A DNA stretch of 64,000 nt from Castellaniella sp049671645. GTDB lineage: Bacteria > Pseudomonadota > Gammaproteobacteria > Burkholderiales > Burkholderiaceae_B. Both the position numbers and the translations under genes were made by a program. Below, one piece after another: positions 18,445 to 27,289 of this stretch. Numbering within the stretch: position 1 is the stretch's first letter; every line of letters starts with the position of its first letter. The notes under the pieces were generated by a model that saw nothing but the letters and a program-made list of their open reading frames with translations, had not been told where the DNA came from and did no database searches. Location: assembly GCF_049671645.1 (NCBI RefSeq), contig NZ_JBATVG010000026.1, positions 83,586-147,585 of the forward strand, in the 5' to 3' direction.

Positions 18445-19349
18445 GAGCGCTCCCTGAGCCGGGGATTGAAGGCGTCCGTCAGGCCGTCACCGATCAGGGA
18501 CACGGCCAGCACCGTCAGGAAAATCGCAACGCCCGGCAAGGTGACCGCCCACCACGCCGCGAGAATGTAAGGACGGTTGTTCCCGATCATGAGCCCCCAG
18601 CTCATCATGTTGGGATCCCCCAGGCCCAGGAAGGACAGCCCCGCCTCGAACAGGATCGCGGTGCCGATGGCCAGGGTGGCCGACACGATGAGCGGCGCGA
18701 TGGCATTGGGCAGGATCACCTTCCAGATGATGCGGCCATTGCCGGACCCGATCACACGCTCGGCCAGGATGTAGTCCTGCCGCTTGAGCCTCAGGAACTC
18801 GCTGCGCGCCAGACGCGCCGTGTTGGTCCAGCTGGCCAGCCCGATGGCGATCGAGATGGACCACAAGGTCGGCGAAAACAGGGACACCACCACCATGGCG
18901 AACAGCAGCGCCGGCAGGACCTGGAAAAATTCGGTGACGCGCATCAGCGCCTCGTCGATCCAGCCGCCGTAATAGCCCGACACCGCGCCGACGACCACGC
19001 CGATGAACACGGCCAGGACAGCGGCGATCACCCCGGTCAGCAAGGTGGCCTGCCCCCCGTAGACCAGGCCGATCAGCAAATCGCGGCCCAGATAATCCGT
19101 GCCCAGCAAGCCGTACTCGGAGCCGGGCGGGTCCATGGGCGGGCCGGAGATGGCGAACGGATCGGCATCCATCAGCAGGGGCCCGAGAACGGTGACACCC
19201 ACGATGACGAGCAACAGCAACAAACCGAACACCGCCGACGGGTTGCGGCAGAACACGCCCAGCGCCTCGCGGAACTGGCCGGCGGGCTTGGGCGGACGCG
19301 CGACCCGCAGCCCAGGGTCTTTCGAGGGAATGCTCGAGGTCTGATTCAT
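18441..19349 (-). CDS. ABC transporter permease (DppC-like)
   Basis: A 302-residue inner-membrane permease with about six membrane segments. The N-terminal OppC-type segment (FREALGVFCRNPSAVFGL) is followed by the EAA-loop region near LARSEFLRLKRQDYILAERV. ATGA overlaps join it to the DppB-like permease gene upstream and to the ATPase gene downstream. It forms the translocation pore with the DppB-like subunit. Confidence 0.93.
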   Translation of the reverse strand: MNQTSSIPSKDPGLRVARPPKPAGQFREALGVFCRNPSAVFGLLLLLVIVGVTVLGPLLMDADPFAISGPPMDPPGSEYGLLGTDYLGRDLLIGLVYGGQATLLTGVIAAVLAVFIGVVVGAVSGYYGGWIDEALMRVTEFFQVLPALLFAMVVVSLFSPTLWSISIAIGLASWTNTARLARSEFLRLKRQDYILAERVIGSGNGRIIWKVILPNAIAPLIVSATLAIGTAILFEAGLSFLGLGDPNMMSWGLMIGNNRPYILAAWWAVTLPGVAIFLTVLAVSLIGDGLTDAFNPRLRERS

Positions 19350-20311
19350 GATTTGATCCTCGGGTCGATGATCCGGTAGGCCAGGTCGGTGAGCTGATTC
19401 ATCACGACGACCATCATGGAAGCAAAAAACAGGATGCCCAGCAGCGTCGGGTAATCGCGGCGCAGCACCGAATCGAACGACAGCCGGCCCAGACCGGGCC
19501 AGTTGAAGACCGTCTCCACCAGAATCGCGCCGGCCAGCACATTGCCGAACTGCATGCCCAGCATGGTCACCACCGGCAGAACCGCATTGCGCAGCGCATG
19601 CTTGTAGAGCACGACGGCCTCGGAAAGCCCCTTGGCCCGCGCCGTGCGGATGTAGTCGGCGGACAGCGCTTCCATCATGCTGGCGCGCGCCAGGCGGCTG
19701 TATTGCGCGATGTACACGAAGGCCAGCGTGAACGCGGGCAGCACCAGATGCTGGGCGACGTCCAGGATGCCGACCCAGCCGCCGTCATCCAGGCCCGGCG
19801 TGCGCATGTCCGACACGGGAAAGATCGGCAGGACCGAAGCAAACAGGATGATGAGCACGATGCCGGTCCAGAACACCGGCGCCGAATACCCCACGATGGA
19901 CAGCAGCGTCACCGCCTGCGAGAAGAATCCGTTCGGCCGGCGCGCCGCCAGGACCCCCAGGAAGGTCCCTATCAGGAACGCCAGCAGGACCGACACGACC
20001 ACCAGCAGCAGCGTGGCGGGGACGCGTTCCCAGATCAGGGACACGACGGAGGCGTTGAAGTAGTACGACTGGCCCAGATCACCTTGCAGGACATTGCCCA
20101 GATAGATGCCGAGCTGCACGATGAGCGGTTTGTCCAGCCCGAACTGCCGGGTCAGTTGCTCGCGCAATTCATCCGTCATGCCGCCCATGGCGCCCGCGAT
20201 CGTCTGGACCGGGTCGCCCGGCGAAAAATGGATCAGCAGGAAATTCAGGGTGAGGACCGCCAGCAGCAGCACGGCTGCGTAGGCGAGCCTCTTGAGCAGG
20301 TAATTAACCAT
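19346..20311 (-). CDS. ABC transporter permease (DppB-like)
   Basis: A 321-residue permease of the binding-protein-dependent transport family. The N-terminal VNYLLKRLAYAAVLLLAVLT helix and the LIHFSPGDPV motif are classic DppB/OppB features; the EAA-type loop is around RASMMEALSADYIRTARAKG. The start lies 15 bp after the stop of the binding-protein gene. It is the first of four tightly coupled transporter genes. Confidence 0.93.
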   Translation of the reverse strand: MVNYLLKRLAYAAVLLLAVLTLNFLLIHFSPGDPVQTIAGAMGGMTDELREQLTRQFGLDKPLIVQLGIYLGNVLQGDLGQSYYFNASVVSLIWERVPATLLLVVVSVLLAFLIGTFLGVLAARRPNGFFSQAVTLLSIVGYSAPVFWTGIVLIILFASVLPIFPVSDMRTPGLDDGGWVGILDVAQHLVLPAFTLAFVYIAQYSRLARASMMEALSADYIRTARAKGLSEAVVLYKHALRNAVLPVVTMLGMQFGNVLAGAILVETVFNWPGLGRLSFDSVLRRDYPTLLGILFFASMMVVVMNQLTDLAYRIIDPRIKS

Positions 20312-20326
20312 GGCGATTCCCGTCCA

Positions 20327-21919
20327 TCATTTGAAATACACATCGTCGTAGGGCGACAGCGGACCCCAGACACTGGTGGGCACGTTTGCCAGTTTCTTGC
20401 TGGCCAGCGTGTGGTAAGGAACCAGAACGGTGTAGATGACGGGCAACTCGTCGGTCACGATGTCCTGGAATTCCGCATACAGCGCCTTGCGCTTGTCCAG
20501 GTCCGTTTCGCGTCCGGCCTGGTGCAGGATCTGGTCCACCTTGTCATTGCGGTACGACTGGGTGTTCGTCCAGACCACGTTCTTGATGTTGCTGGACAGA
20601 TAGGTGCGGTGCACGCCGATGACCGGATCGCCCCAATTCCACACGATGTCCGTGGTCATGTCGAAATCATGGTTCGCGACCCTTTTGGCCCAGGACGGAA
20701 AATCCGCGGAATCCTGGATCCTGACATCGACCCCGATCTTCTTCAATTGGGCCTTGGTGTATTCGGCCACATTCTTGTTCAGTGACGGGATGCTGGGCAG
20801 CACGTCGATGGTCATCTTGAACCGGATGCCGTCGGCGCCCGGCTTCAGCCCCGCTTCGTCCAGCAAGGCCTTGGCCTTGTCCAGATTCAGGGGGTATTTG
20901 TGCACCGCAGCCGGCGCGTAATACGGGCTGGACGGCACGATCGGCCCGTCGGCGGGCTGGGCGAAACCGGCATTCAGGACTTTGGCGATGAAGTTCTTAT
21001 CGATGGAATAGGCGATGGCCTGGCGCACCCGCTTGTCGTCAAAAGGCTTCTTGGCCGTATTGAAAGCCAGCCAGGCCTCGGCCCCGATCCCCTCGTAGCC
21101 CTTCTGGTACATATCGACGTTCTGATCGCCCTTGGCGCGGCGCAGGATCGTCGGGTCCGCCATATAAGGCAGCATCTGCAGGTCGCCGCGCTCCAGGCCG
21201 ATCAGCAGCGTGGTCTGATCCTGGTTGATCTGGATGACGATGCGGTCCAGATAAGGCTTGTCCTTGAGGAAATATTTGTCAAAACGCTCCAGCACCACTT
21301 CCTTGCCCGGCACGAATTCCTTCAGCTTGAAGGGGCCCGAGCCGACCACGTCCTTGGTGTTGCGCGGGTGAGCCTTCAGGTCCTGTCCGTCGCCGTAGAT
21401 ATGCTTGGGCAGGATCGGCGCCAGCGCCGGGGACAAGGCCACCATCAGCGCCGGATGCGGCTGGCTCAGACGGATGATGGCGGTGTGCGGGTCCGGCGTA
21501 TCCACTTTTTCAACCACGTTGAACATGGTTTCGAATGGATGGTTTTTCTTGATCGCCATGATGGAAAACGCCACGTCTTCGGACGTGATCGGCTGGCCGT
21601 CATGGAAGACCGCATTGTCGCGCAGATGCACCGTGAACGATTTCTTGTCGTCCGACCATTCCCAGGATTGCGCCAGATACGGCTGCGGGTTCCACTGATC
21701 GTCGTAGCGGATCAGACTGGCGAACAACTGCGTGCTGGGCAAGGCCGTCGCCATGCCCGACTGAACCGCGCCGTTCAGGTGCCGAGGCGCCTGATAAGAC
21801 CCCAGCACCAGCGTCCCGCCGTGCTTGGGTTGGTCGGCGGCCATGGCAGCGCCAGCGCCGACGATGGACAACAACCCCGCCGCTGCGGCGATGCGCATGA
21901 CTCTCTGAAAACGATGCAT
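20327..21919 (-). CDS. ABC transporter substrate-binding protein 1 (SBP_bac_5 family)
   Basis: A 530-residue periplasmic binding protein with a Sec signal peptide cleaved near AMA-ADQ. It has family 5 features: GGTLVLGSYQAPRHLN, then YLAQSWEWSDDKKSFTVHLR and VFHDGQPITSEDV. The start at 21919 has AGAGGAAC upstream; an in-frame extension to 21976 lacks a signal. It is about as long as DppA. It lies directly before the permease gene in an operon that starts with the M20 hydrolase gene. It is strikingly similar to the neighbouring binding protein at 23467-25065, pointing to a local duplication. The ligand is unknown. Confidence 0.93.
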   Translation of the reverse strand: MHRFQRVMRIAAAAGLLSIVGAGAAMAADQPKHGGTLVLGSYQAPRHLNGAVQSGMATALPSTQLFASLIRYDDQWNPQPYLAQSWEWSDDKKSFTVHLRDNAVFHDGQPITSEDVAFSIMAIKKNHPFETMFNVVEKVDTPDPHTAIIRLSQPHPALMVALSPALAPILPKHIYGDGQDLKAHPRNTKDVVGSGPFKLKEFVPGKEVVLERFDKYFLKDKPYLDRIVIQINQDQTTLLIGLERGDLQMLPYMADPTILRRAKGDQNVDMYQKGYEGIGAEAWLAFNTAKKPFDDKRVRQAIAYSIDKNFIAKVLNAGFAQPADGPIVPSSPYYAPAAVHKYPLNLDKAKALLDEAGLKPGADGIRFKMTIDVLPSIPSLNKNVAEYTKAQLKKIGVDVRIQDSADFPSWAKRVANHDFDMTTDIVWNWGDPVIGVHRTYLSSNIKNVVWTNTQSYRNDKVDQILHQAGRETDLDKRKALYAEFQDIVTDELPVIYTVLVPYHTLASKKLANVPTSVWGPLSPYDDVYFK

Positions 21920-21959
21920 GATGATTGTTCCTCTGAATGTTTGATGGGGGATACGGGGG

Positions 21960-23216
21960 TCAGCGACCTGCGGCATCGCCGTGGCAGAAAGCCAGGACGC
22001 TGTCGCATAGAACCTGGCACCCGGCGGCCAGATCGTCCGGTTCGGCGCTTTCCGCTTCGTTGTGGCTGATGCCGCCCGCGCATGGCACGAAAATCATGCC
22101 GGACGGCACAATCCGGGACAGGGCCACGGCGTCGTGCGCCGCGCCGCTGACGATGTCCAGGCAGGGATACTGCCGCTGCCGGGCGCTGTGCCGGATCGCC
22201 TGCATGCAGGCGGCCGCGAACGGCGCTGCCGGTTGCTCCAGAATTTTGTCCGTGCGGACCTGAACCGAGTGTTCCCGCGCGGCGGCGGCCACGGCCTCGT
22301 GAAACAGGGACTCCATGGCGCTACGCACCGCGTCGTCCGGATGCCGCATTTCCGCCGACAGCACGACCGACCCGGGGATCACGTTGGGGCTGTTCGGCGT
22401 GACGACCATGCGCCCCGCGGTCGCGCAGCCGGGCGCATGCGCCTTGCCGATCTCATTGAGCGCCGTCACGACCCGCGCGGCGGCGGCCAGGGCATCGGCG
22501 CGCATGTTCATGGGGGTGCTGCCGGCATGGGCGGCCTGCCCCTGGAACGACACGCGGAACCAGCATTGACCTTGCGCCGCCGTGACCACCCCGATCGGCT
22601 TGCCCTCGGCTTCCAATACAGGCCCCTGCTCGATATGCGCCTCGAAGTACGCCATGGGCAGGCCGGGATCTTCCCCCGAGGGGCTGACGCCCGCCTGTCG
22701 AAGCGCCTCTGCGACCGTCACGCCATCGGCGTCGACCACCGCCAGCGCTTCTTCCAGGGGCAGCAAGCCCGCATACACGGCCGAGCCCATCATGGACGGC
22801 GCGAAACGCGTGCCTTCTTCGTTGGTCCAGGCCGCCAGCTCGACGGCGCGCGGCGGAATCCGGCCGGACTCGCGGATCGCGCGCAGCACCTCCAGCCCGG
22901 CCATCACGCCGTAAGCGCCATCGAACTTTCCGCCTGTCGGCTGGGAATCCAGATGGCTGCCCATCATCACGGCCGGCAGATCATCGTTCTGTCCAGGCAG
23001 CCGGGCGATGAGATTGCCGATGGCATCCGTCCGCACGCGGCAGCCGGCCGCTTCGCACCACTGGGTGAATTGCGCCCGCGCCTGCCGGTCCGCGTCCGTC
23101 AGCGCCTGCCTGTTCACACCGCCGGCGGGAGTCGCGCCGATCCTGGCAAGCGCCATCAGGCTGTCCCACAGACGCCGGCCGTCGATTTTCAAATCCTGCT
23201 GTGCTGCACTCACCAC
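21960..23216 (-). CDS. M20 family amidase/carbamoylase (allantoate amidohydrolase or N-carbamoyl-L-amino acid hydrolase type)
   Basis: A 418-residue zinc-dependent hydrolase of the HyuC/AllC/β-ureidopropionase group. Likely ligands and catalytic residues are H88 (GSHLDSQPTGGKFDGAYGV), D99, E133/E134 (TNEEGTRF), H194 (EAHIEQGP) and the C-terminal ISHNEAES His. The family removes N-carbamoyl groups from carbamoyl amino acids and ureides. It starts with GTG at 23216 behind AGAGAGGTG; no ATG fits. It is the first gene of the transporter operon, about 100 bp downstream of a candidate IclR operator. The exact substrate cannot be read from sequence. Confidence 0.9.
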   Translation of the reverse strand: MVSAAQQDLKIDGRRLWDSLMALARIGATPAGGVNRQALTDADRQARAQFTQWCEAAGCRVRTDAIGNLIARLPGQNDDLPAVMMGSHLDSQPTGGKFDGAYGVMAGLEVLRAIRESGRIPPRAVELAAWTNEEGTRFAPSMMGSAVYAGLLPLEEALAVVDADGVTVAEALRQAGVSPSGEDPGLPMAYFEAHIEQGPVLEAEGKPIGVVTAAQGQCWFRVSFQGQAAHAGSTPMNMRADALAAAARVVTALNEIGKAHAPGCATAGRMVVTPNSPNVIPGSVVLSAEMRHPDDAVRSAMESLFHEAVAAAAREHSVQVRTDKILEQPAAPFAAACMQAIRHSARQRQYPCLDIVSGAAHDAVALSRIVPSGMIFVPCAGGISHNEAESAEPDDLAAGCQVLCDSVLAFCHGDAAGR

Positions 23217-23317
23217 GGTTCACCTCTCTGCAGGCCCCTGAGGCCCGGCGAGCTTCCTCGCCTTCGACAGGCGCCGGAATCTCGTGTCATCTGAAAGAAT
23301 TACTAAGGAAACCTTAT

Positions 23318-23334
23318 GTATCGATACGCAATAC
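23318..23334. promoter_or_regulatory. Candidate IclR operator upstream of the M20 hydrolase/transporter operon
   Basis: The 17-bp sequence GTATCGATACGCAATAC differs at only two positions from the perfect inverted repeat at 30621-30637. It sits 101 bp before the GTG start, in the AT-rich promoter region. Assignment to the IclR protein encoded at 25562-26335 is inferred. Confidence 0.55.
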
Positions 23335-23433
23335 TTAAGTAGCGGTAAATAGTATATCTTCTTCTCGAAGAAAAGAGACATAGGGTTTACGATGACGGTG
23401 GCGCCCGTCATCACCGCGCCGGGCTTCCCGATC

Positions 23434-23460
23434 GGAAAAAGGCGCGCCGGGGCGCGCCCC
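23434..23460 (-). terminator. Rho-independent terminator of binding protein 2
   Basis: GGCGCGCC at 23441-23448 and 23451-23458 form an 8-bp stem with a 2-nt gap. On the minus strand it is followed by TTTTTCC. It separates the binding-protein 2 gene from the promoter of the M20 hydrolase operon. Confidence 0.65.
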
Positions 23461-23466
23461 ACCGGG

Positions 23467-25065
23467 TCAGGGCTTCAGATAGACATCGTCGTATGGCGAG
23501 AGCGGCCCCCAGATGCTGGCCGGCACGTTGCCCACGTTCTTGGCGGCAAGCGTGTGGTAAGGCACCTGCGCCGTGTACGTGACGGGCAATTCGTCCGTCA
23601 CGATGCCCTGGAATTCCGCGTACAGCGCCTTGCGCTTGTCCGCATCCATCTCCATGCTGGCCGCCCGGAGAATCTCGTCCACTTTCGCGTTGCGGTAGGA
23701 CTGGGTGTTCGTCCAGATCACGTTCCTGATGTTGCTGGACAGATAGGTGCGGTGCACGCCGATGACCGGATCGCCCCAATTCCACACATTGTCGGTCGTC
23801 ATGTCGAAATCATGTCCGGCCACGGTCTTCGCCCACGAAGGAAAGTCCGCGGATTCCCGCAGATCGGCCTTGATGCCCACCTTTTTCAACTGCGCGCGCG
23901 CGTATTCCGCCACGTTCTTGTTCAAGGACGGCGTGCCCGGCTGGATGTCGATCTTCATGGTGAAACGCACACCGTCGGCGCCGGGCTTCAGGCCAGCCTC
24001 GTCCAGCAGGGCCTTGGCTTTGTCCAGGTTCAGCGGATACCGATGAATCGCGGATCGACCGTAATACGGGCTGGACGGCACGATCGGTCCGTCGGCGGGC
24101 TTGGCAAAGCCGGCATTCAGGACTTTGGTGATGAACGTGTCATCCAGGGCATAGGCGATGGCCTGGCGCACCCGCTTGTCGTCAAAAGGCTTCTTGGCCG
24201 TGTTGAAAGCCAGCCAGGCCTCGGCCCCGATCCCCTCGTAGCCCTTGTCATACATGACGAGCTTTTTCTCCGACGCGGCCCGCCGCAGGATCGTCGGGTC
24301 CCCCATGAAGGGCAGCATCTGCAGGTCGCCGCGCTCCAGGCCGATCAGCAGCGTGGTCTCGTCCTGATTGATCTGGATGACGATGCGGTCCAGATAAGGC
24401 TTGTCCTTGAGGAAATATTTGTCGAAACGCTCCAGCACCACTTCCTTGCCCGGCACGAATTCCTTCAGCTTGAAGGGGCCCGAACCCACGACGCCCTTGG
24501 TATTGCGCGGGTGGGTTTTCAGATCCTGTCCGTCGCCGTAGATATGCTTGGGCAGGATCGGCGCCAATGCGGGAGACAGGGCGATCATCAAGGCCGGATG
24601 CGTCCGGCTCAAACGGATGATGGCGGTGTGCGGGTCCGGCGTGTCCACCTTCTCGACAGCGTCGAACATGCTCTTGAAAGGGTGGTTTTCCTTGATCGCC
24701 ATGATGGAAAACGCCACGTCCTCGGACGTGATCGGCTGGCCGTCATGGAAGACCGCATTGTCGCGCAGATGCACCGTGAACGATTTCTTGTCGTCGGACC
24801 ATTCCCACGATTTCGCCAGGTACGGCTGCGGATTCCACTGATCGTCGTAGCGGATCAGACTGGCGAACAACTGCGTGCTGGGCAAGGCCGTCGCCATGCC
24901 GGACTGGACAGCGCCGTTCAGGTGCCGAGGCGCCTGGAACGCCCCCAGGACGAGCGTCCCTCCATGCCTGGGCTGTTCCCCCGCGGCAAAGGCCGGTCCC
25001 GCGCCCACCAGCGACGACAGGCCCAACACGACAAGCAGATTCAACATCTTATTGATAGCACGCAT
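23467..25065 (-). CDS. ABC transporter substrate-binding protein 2 (SBP_bac_5 family)
   Basis: A 532-residue periplasmic binding protein with a signal peptide (MRAINKMLNLLVVLG... cleaved near AFA-AGE). It is very similar to binding protein 1 over nearly its whole mature length, with long identical blocks such as GMATALPSTQLFASLIRYDD and VLERFDKYFLKDKPYLDRIV. The ATG at 25065 has GAGGAG five bases upstream. It is preceded by a 40-codon small reading frame and followed by its own terminator, so it is probably expressed separately from the transporter operon yet supplies the same permease. Confidence 0.93.
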   Translation of the reverse strand: MRAINKMLNLLVVLGLSSLVGAGPAFAAGEQPRHGGTLVLGAFQAPRHLNGAVQSGMATALPSTQLFASLIRYDDQWNPQPYLAKSWEWSDDKKSFTVHLRDNAVFHDGQPITSEDVAFSIMAIKENHPFKSMFDAVEKVDTPDPHTAIIRLSRTHPALMIALSPALAPILPKHIYGDGQDLKTHPRNTKGVVGSGPFKLKEFVPGKEVVLERFDKYFLKDKPYLDRIVIQINQDETTLLIGLERGDLQMLPFMGDPTILRRAASEKKLVMYDKGYEGIGAEAWLAFNTAKKPFDDKRVRQAIAYALDDTFITKVLNAGFAKPADGPIVPSSPYYGRSAIHRYPLNLDKAKALLDEAGLKPGADGVRFTMKIDIQPGTPSLNKNVAEYARAQLKKVGIKADLRESADFPSWAKTVAGHDFDMTTDNVWNWGDPVIGVHRTYLSSNIRNVIWTNTQSYRNAKVDEILRAASMEMDADKRKALYAEFQGIVTDELPVTYTAQVPYHTLAAKNVGNVPASIWGPLSPYDDVYLKP

Positions 25066-25086
25066 CACGTCTCCTCGAATACGAAG

Positions 25087-25209
25087 TCAAACTTCAGATA
25101 GCGGACGACCGCTTTGGCGGCCGTCGGCGCGCTCTCGCTCAAGCCCGGCGCGCCCCGCCAGGATGCCGGGCGCCGCCAGGTTGCGGATAAAGCGAAACAA
25201 TGGGTTCAC
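25087..25209 (-). CDS. Putative 40-residue small protein or leader upstream of binding protein 2
   Basis: A GTG-initiated reading frame of 40 codons with a near-perfect Shine-Dalgarno (AAGGAGG, 6 bases before the GTG), ending 21 bases before the binding-protein 2 start. The product begins MNPLFRFIRNLAAPGILAGR, an amphipathic or weakly hydrophobic basic helix, and ends in a polar tail. No family was recognised. It may be a real small protein, a translational leader coupling to the binding protein, or chance. Confidence 0.4.
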   Translation of the reverse strand: MNPLFRFIRNLAAPGILAGRAGLERERADGRQSGRPLSEV

Positions 25210-25561
25210 GGTCGCCTCCTTGATCTTTGAAGCGCTGGGCGCCTGGCAGGTGGCTTGACCCGGCAGGCCGTGCGCTCATTCATGGTGCCCATAGTCCTCC
25301 GAGGGGACTAGGTCCAGATGCAGTGAAGCTTTAGGACCAGCGCACTGTCGACAAAGCGGTTGAATGACTCAAGAGCCGCATATCCATTGCCTGAGACCCG
25401 AAACGATTCCGATGGAGCAGACACATTTAAGGGTAAATGCTGAGGCCCTGCTGACGGCCCGGACGACCGCTTCAGCACGATCTTCGGGCGATGGAAAGCC
25501 CCGACGCGGTCGTACACAGCCGCCGCGCGGCTCTCCCTGACCGTTCAACGGCCTCGTCGAT
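25210..25561. other. Intergenic region between iclR and the small reading frame
   Basis: About 350 bp without a supportable gene. It must contain the promoter for the binding-protein 2 unit, but no GTATTGATACTCAATAC-like box is seen. A short inverted repeat TAGTCC/GGACTA lies near 25298-25318. Reading frames crossing it lack initiation signals and family features. Confidence 0.5.
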
Positions 25562-26335
25562 CTACCCGCGAAGAGAACGGGCGGCGGCGATCGCCAGCGG
25601 CGCGAAACGATGGGTGAAGTCCGGCGCGGACCATTCCGAACACGATCCCGAAATATGGATGGCCCCGATAGGGCGCCCCTTGCGGTCGATGATGGCGCTG
25701 GCCAGCACGATTTCGCCCAGCAGGCTTTCCTCGAGCGCAAGCGCGTAGCCGTCCGTCCGGGCCTCGGCGACTTTCTCGCGGATGGCATCGGGGTCGGTGA
25801 TTGTCTTGGGCGTCAGCGGCGCCAGGGACGATCGCTGGAGAATGTCATCGACCTCGTCCGCGCGCAGGTAGGACATGATGGCGCGCCCGCCCGACGAGCT
25901 GAACGTCGGCATGCGCCGGCCGATCAGCGCCGAAAAGAAAGACTGTCTCTTGGTCTGGCGCCGGAGCGCGTAGATGATGGACAGATCATCGAACAGGCTG
26001 AGATCCACCCGCTCGCCGGTCTCTTTCTGCAAGTCGATCAGGACGGGTGATGCGCGTTCGACCAGCGGGCTCCCGCGTAAAAAATCGAAGCTGAGATCCA
26101 GGCATTTCTTCCCCAGACGGTAGCCGCGCCCCCCCGGCCCCCGTTCCATGTAGCCCAGCACCACCAGCGTGTAGGCCATCCGCTGGACCGCGCTGCGATC
26201 CAGGCCGGTGCAATCGACCAGCTCATTCAAACTGAGCAGCCCCGGTCGCTGCGCGAAGGCTTCCAGCAAACCCATGCTTTTGGCGACGGACTGGACGAAC
26301 AGATTGCTTTGCTTATCGAGCGAAGTGGCAGCCAT
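25562..26335 (-). CDS. IclR-family transcriptional regulator
   Basis: A 257-residue regulator. The N-terminal winged helix-turn-helix is about residues 14-75 (SVAKSMGLLEAF, then LNELVDCTGLDRSAVQRM), and the IclR effector domain (GAF-like) is about 80-250 with the SSSGGRAIMSYL segment. The start at 26335 (MAATSLDK) has AAAGGTC upstream and fits family length; the extension to 26380 would run up to the operator-like box. It is divergent from two SDR genes. Three surrounding promoter regions share a 17-bp motif, so it probably controls the local catabolic operons and itself. Confidence 0.93.
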   Translation of the reverse strand: MAATSLDKQSNLFVQSVAKSMGLLEAFAQRPGLLSLNELVDCTGLDRSAVQRMAYTLVVLGYMERGPGGRGYRLGKKCLDLSFDFLRGSPLVERASPVLIDLQKETGERVDLSLFDDLSIIYALRRQTKRQSFFSALIGRRMPTFSSSGGRAIMSYLRADEVDDILQRSSLAPLTPKTITDPDAIREKVAEARTDGYALALEESLLGEIVLASAIIDRKGRPIGAIHISGSCSEWSAPDFTHRFAPLAIAAARSLRG

Positions 26336-26386
26336 GGTGACCTTTGTGTCGTTATTGTGGATGGCGCTATATTGACACACCCATCA

Positions 26387-26403
26387 GTATCCCAATGCAA
26401 TAC
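26387..26403. promoter_or_regulatory. Candidate IclR operator, iclR-proximal site
   Basis: GTATCCCAATGCAATAC keeps the outer GTAT and CAATAC half-sites of the palindrome found at 30621-30637, at the same 17-bp spacing. It lies 52 bp upstream of the iclR start, in the divergent region, consistent with autoregulation. Confidence 0.45.
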
Positions 26404-26421
26404 TTAAAGATTACCATATAC

Positions 26422-26438
26422 GCCTTAACATGCAATAC
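26422..26438. promoter_or_regulatory. Candidate IclR operator half-site, SDR-proximal
   Basis: A second TGCAATACTT block, identical over 10 bases to the one at 26396-26405, occurs 35 bp away on the SDR side. Only the CAATAC half is conserved. Two sites about 35 bp apart could bind a regulator tetramer. Confidence 0.35.
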
Positions 26439-26527
26439 TTTTCATGCCCGTCGGCTGGACGCCTTCAAAGCGCCCCTGCTTGGCGCCCTCAATAAGACCG
26501 ATCGGGCCATCCACGGAGGAACCGGCA

Positions 26528-27289
26528 ATGAAAAGATTTTCAGGAACACACGCAGTCGTCACGGGAGCCAGCTCGGGCCTGGGCAAGGACATCGCCCTCG
26601 GCCTGCGACGCGAGGGCGCCGACCGCATCATACTGATGGACGTCGACATGCCGGGCCTGCAGGAAACCGCCGCTCTGCTGGGCGGCGCCGGGGAACCCGT
26701 GCTGTGCGACGTGGCCGACCCCGCCTCCGTGGCGGCGGCCTGGTCCCGGGCGAACCTGTCCGACGGCCTGGACGTCCTGGTCACGGCGGCGGGCATCATC
26801 GGGTCCGGCGCCGATATCGAACATTGCCCGGTCGAGGACTGGGACCGGATCTTCGCCATCAACGTGCGAGGCACCTATCTGACGGTGCAAAAAGCCTTGC
26901 CGCACCTGCGCCGGAAAGGCGGCGCCATCGTCACGCTCGGGTCGACCGCAGGTCTGGCCGGCAGCCGGGCGCTGGGCCCGTATTCGGCCAGCAAGGGTGC
27001 CATCACCACCATGACGCGCAGCCTGGCGCTGGCCCATGCCTCCGACGGCATCAGGGTCAATTGCGTGTGCCCCGGTTCCATCGACACGCCCATGCTGCAG
27101 GCCACCTTCGATGCCGCCGGCGACGCTGCGGCATCCGCGCAACGCAAGGCCGCCTATCTCGCCCGCTATCCCCTGGGGCGTTTCGGAGAGGCGCGCGAGA
27201 TCACGCAGGCCGCGCTGTTCCTGGCGAGCAGCGATGCCTCGTACATGACCGGCGTGTGCATGCCGGTGGACGGAGGCGTCCTGGCATGA
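26528..27289 (+). CDS. Short-chain dehydrogenase/reductase 1
   Basis: A 253-residue SDR with NAD(P) motif TGASSGLG at 12-19, and catalytic Ser in LGSTAGLAG with YSASK downstream. The usual NNAG motif is replaced by VTAAG. The C-terminal SDASYMTGVCMPVDGG is typical of classical SDRs. GGAGG precedes the ATG by 8 bases. The gene overlaps SDR 2 by ATGA. It presumably oxidises or reduces a hydroxy/keto intermediate of the pathway; the substrate is unknown. Confidence 0.92.
   Translation: MKRFSGTHAVVTGASSGLGKDIALGLRREGADRIILMDVDMPGLQETAALLGGAGEPVLCDVADPASVAAAWSRANLSDGLDVLVTAAGIIGSGADIEHCPVEDWDRIFAINVRGTYLTVQKALPHLRRKGGAIVTLGSTAGLAGSRALGPYSASKGAITTMTRSLALAHASDGIRVNCVCPGSIDTPMLQATFDAAGDAAASAQRKAAYLARYPLGRFGEAREITQAALFLASSDASYMTGVCMPVDGGVLA

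Noticed and set aside
23392..25101. A 569-codon frame on the plus strand opposite binding protein 2
   Set aside because: It is a shadow of the binding-protein gene, without ribosome site or family features. A similar shadow occurs opposite binding protein 1 because the two genes are duplicates.
26344..27285. Long N-terminal extension of SDR 2 that would cover SDR 1 in another frame
   Set aside because: The extension translates SDR 1 out of frame, and SDR 2 homology begins exactly at the ATG overlapping the SDR 1 stop.
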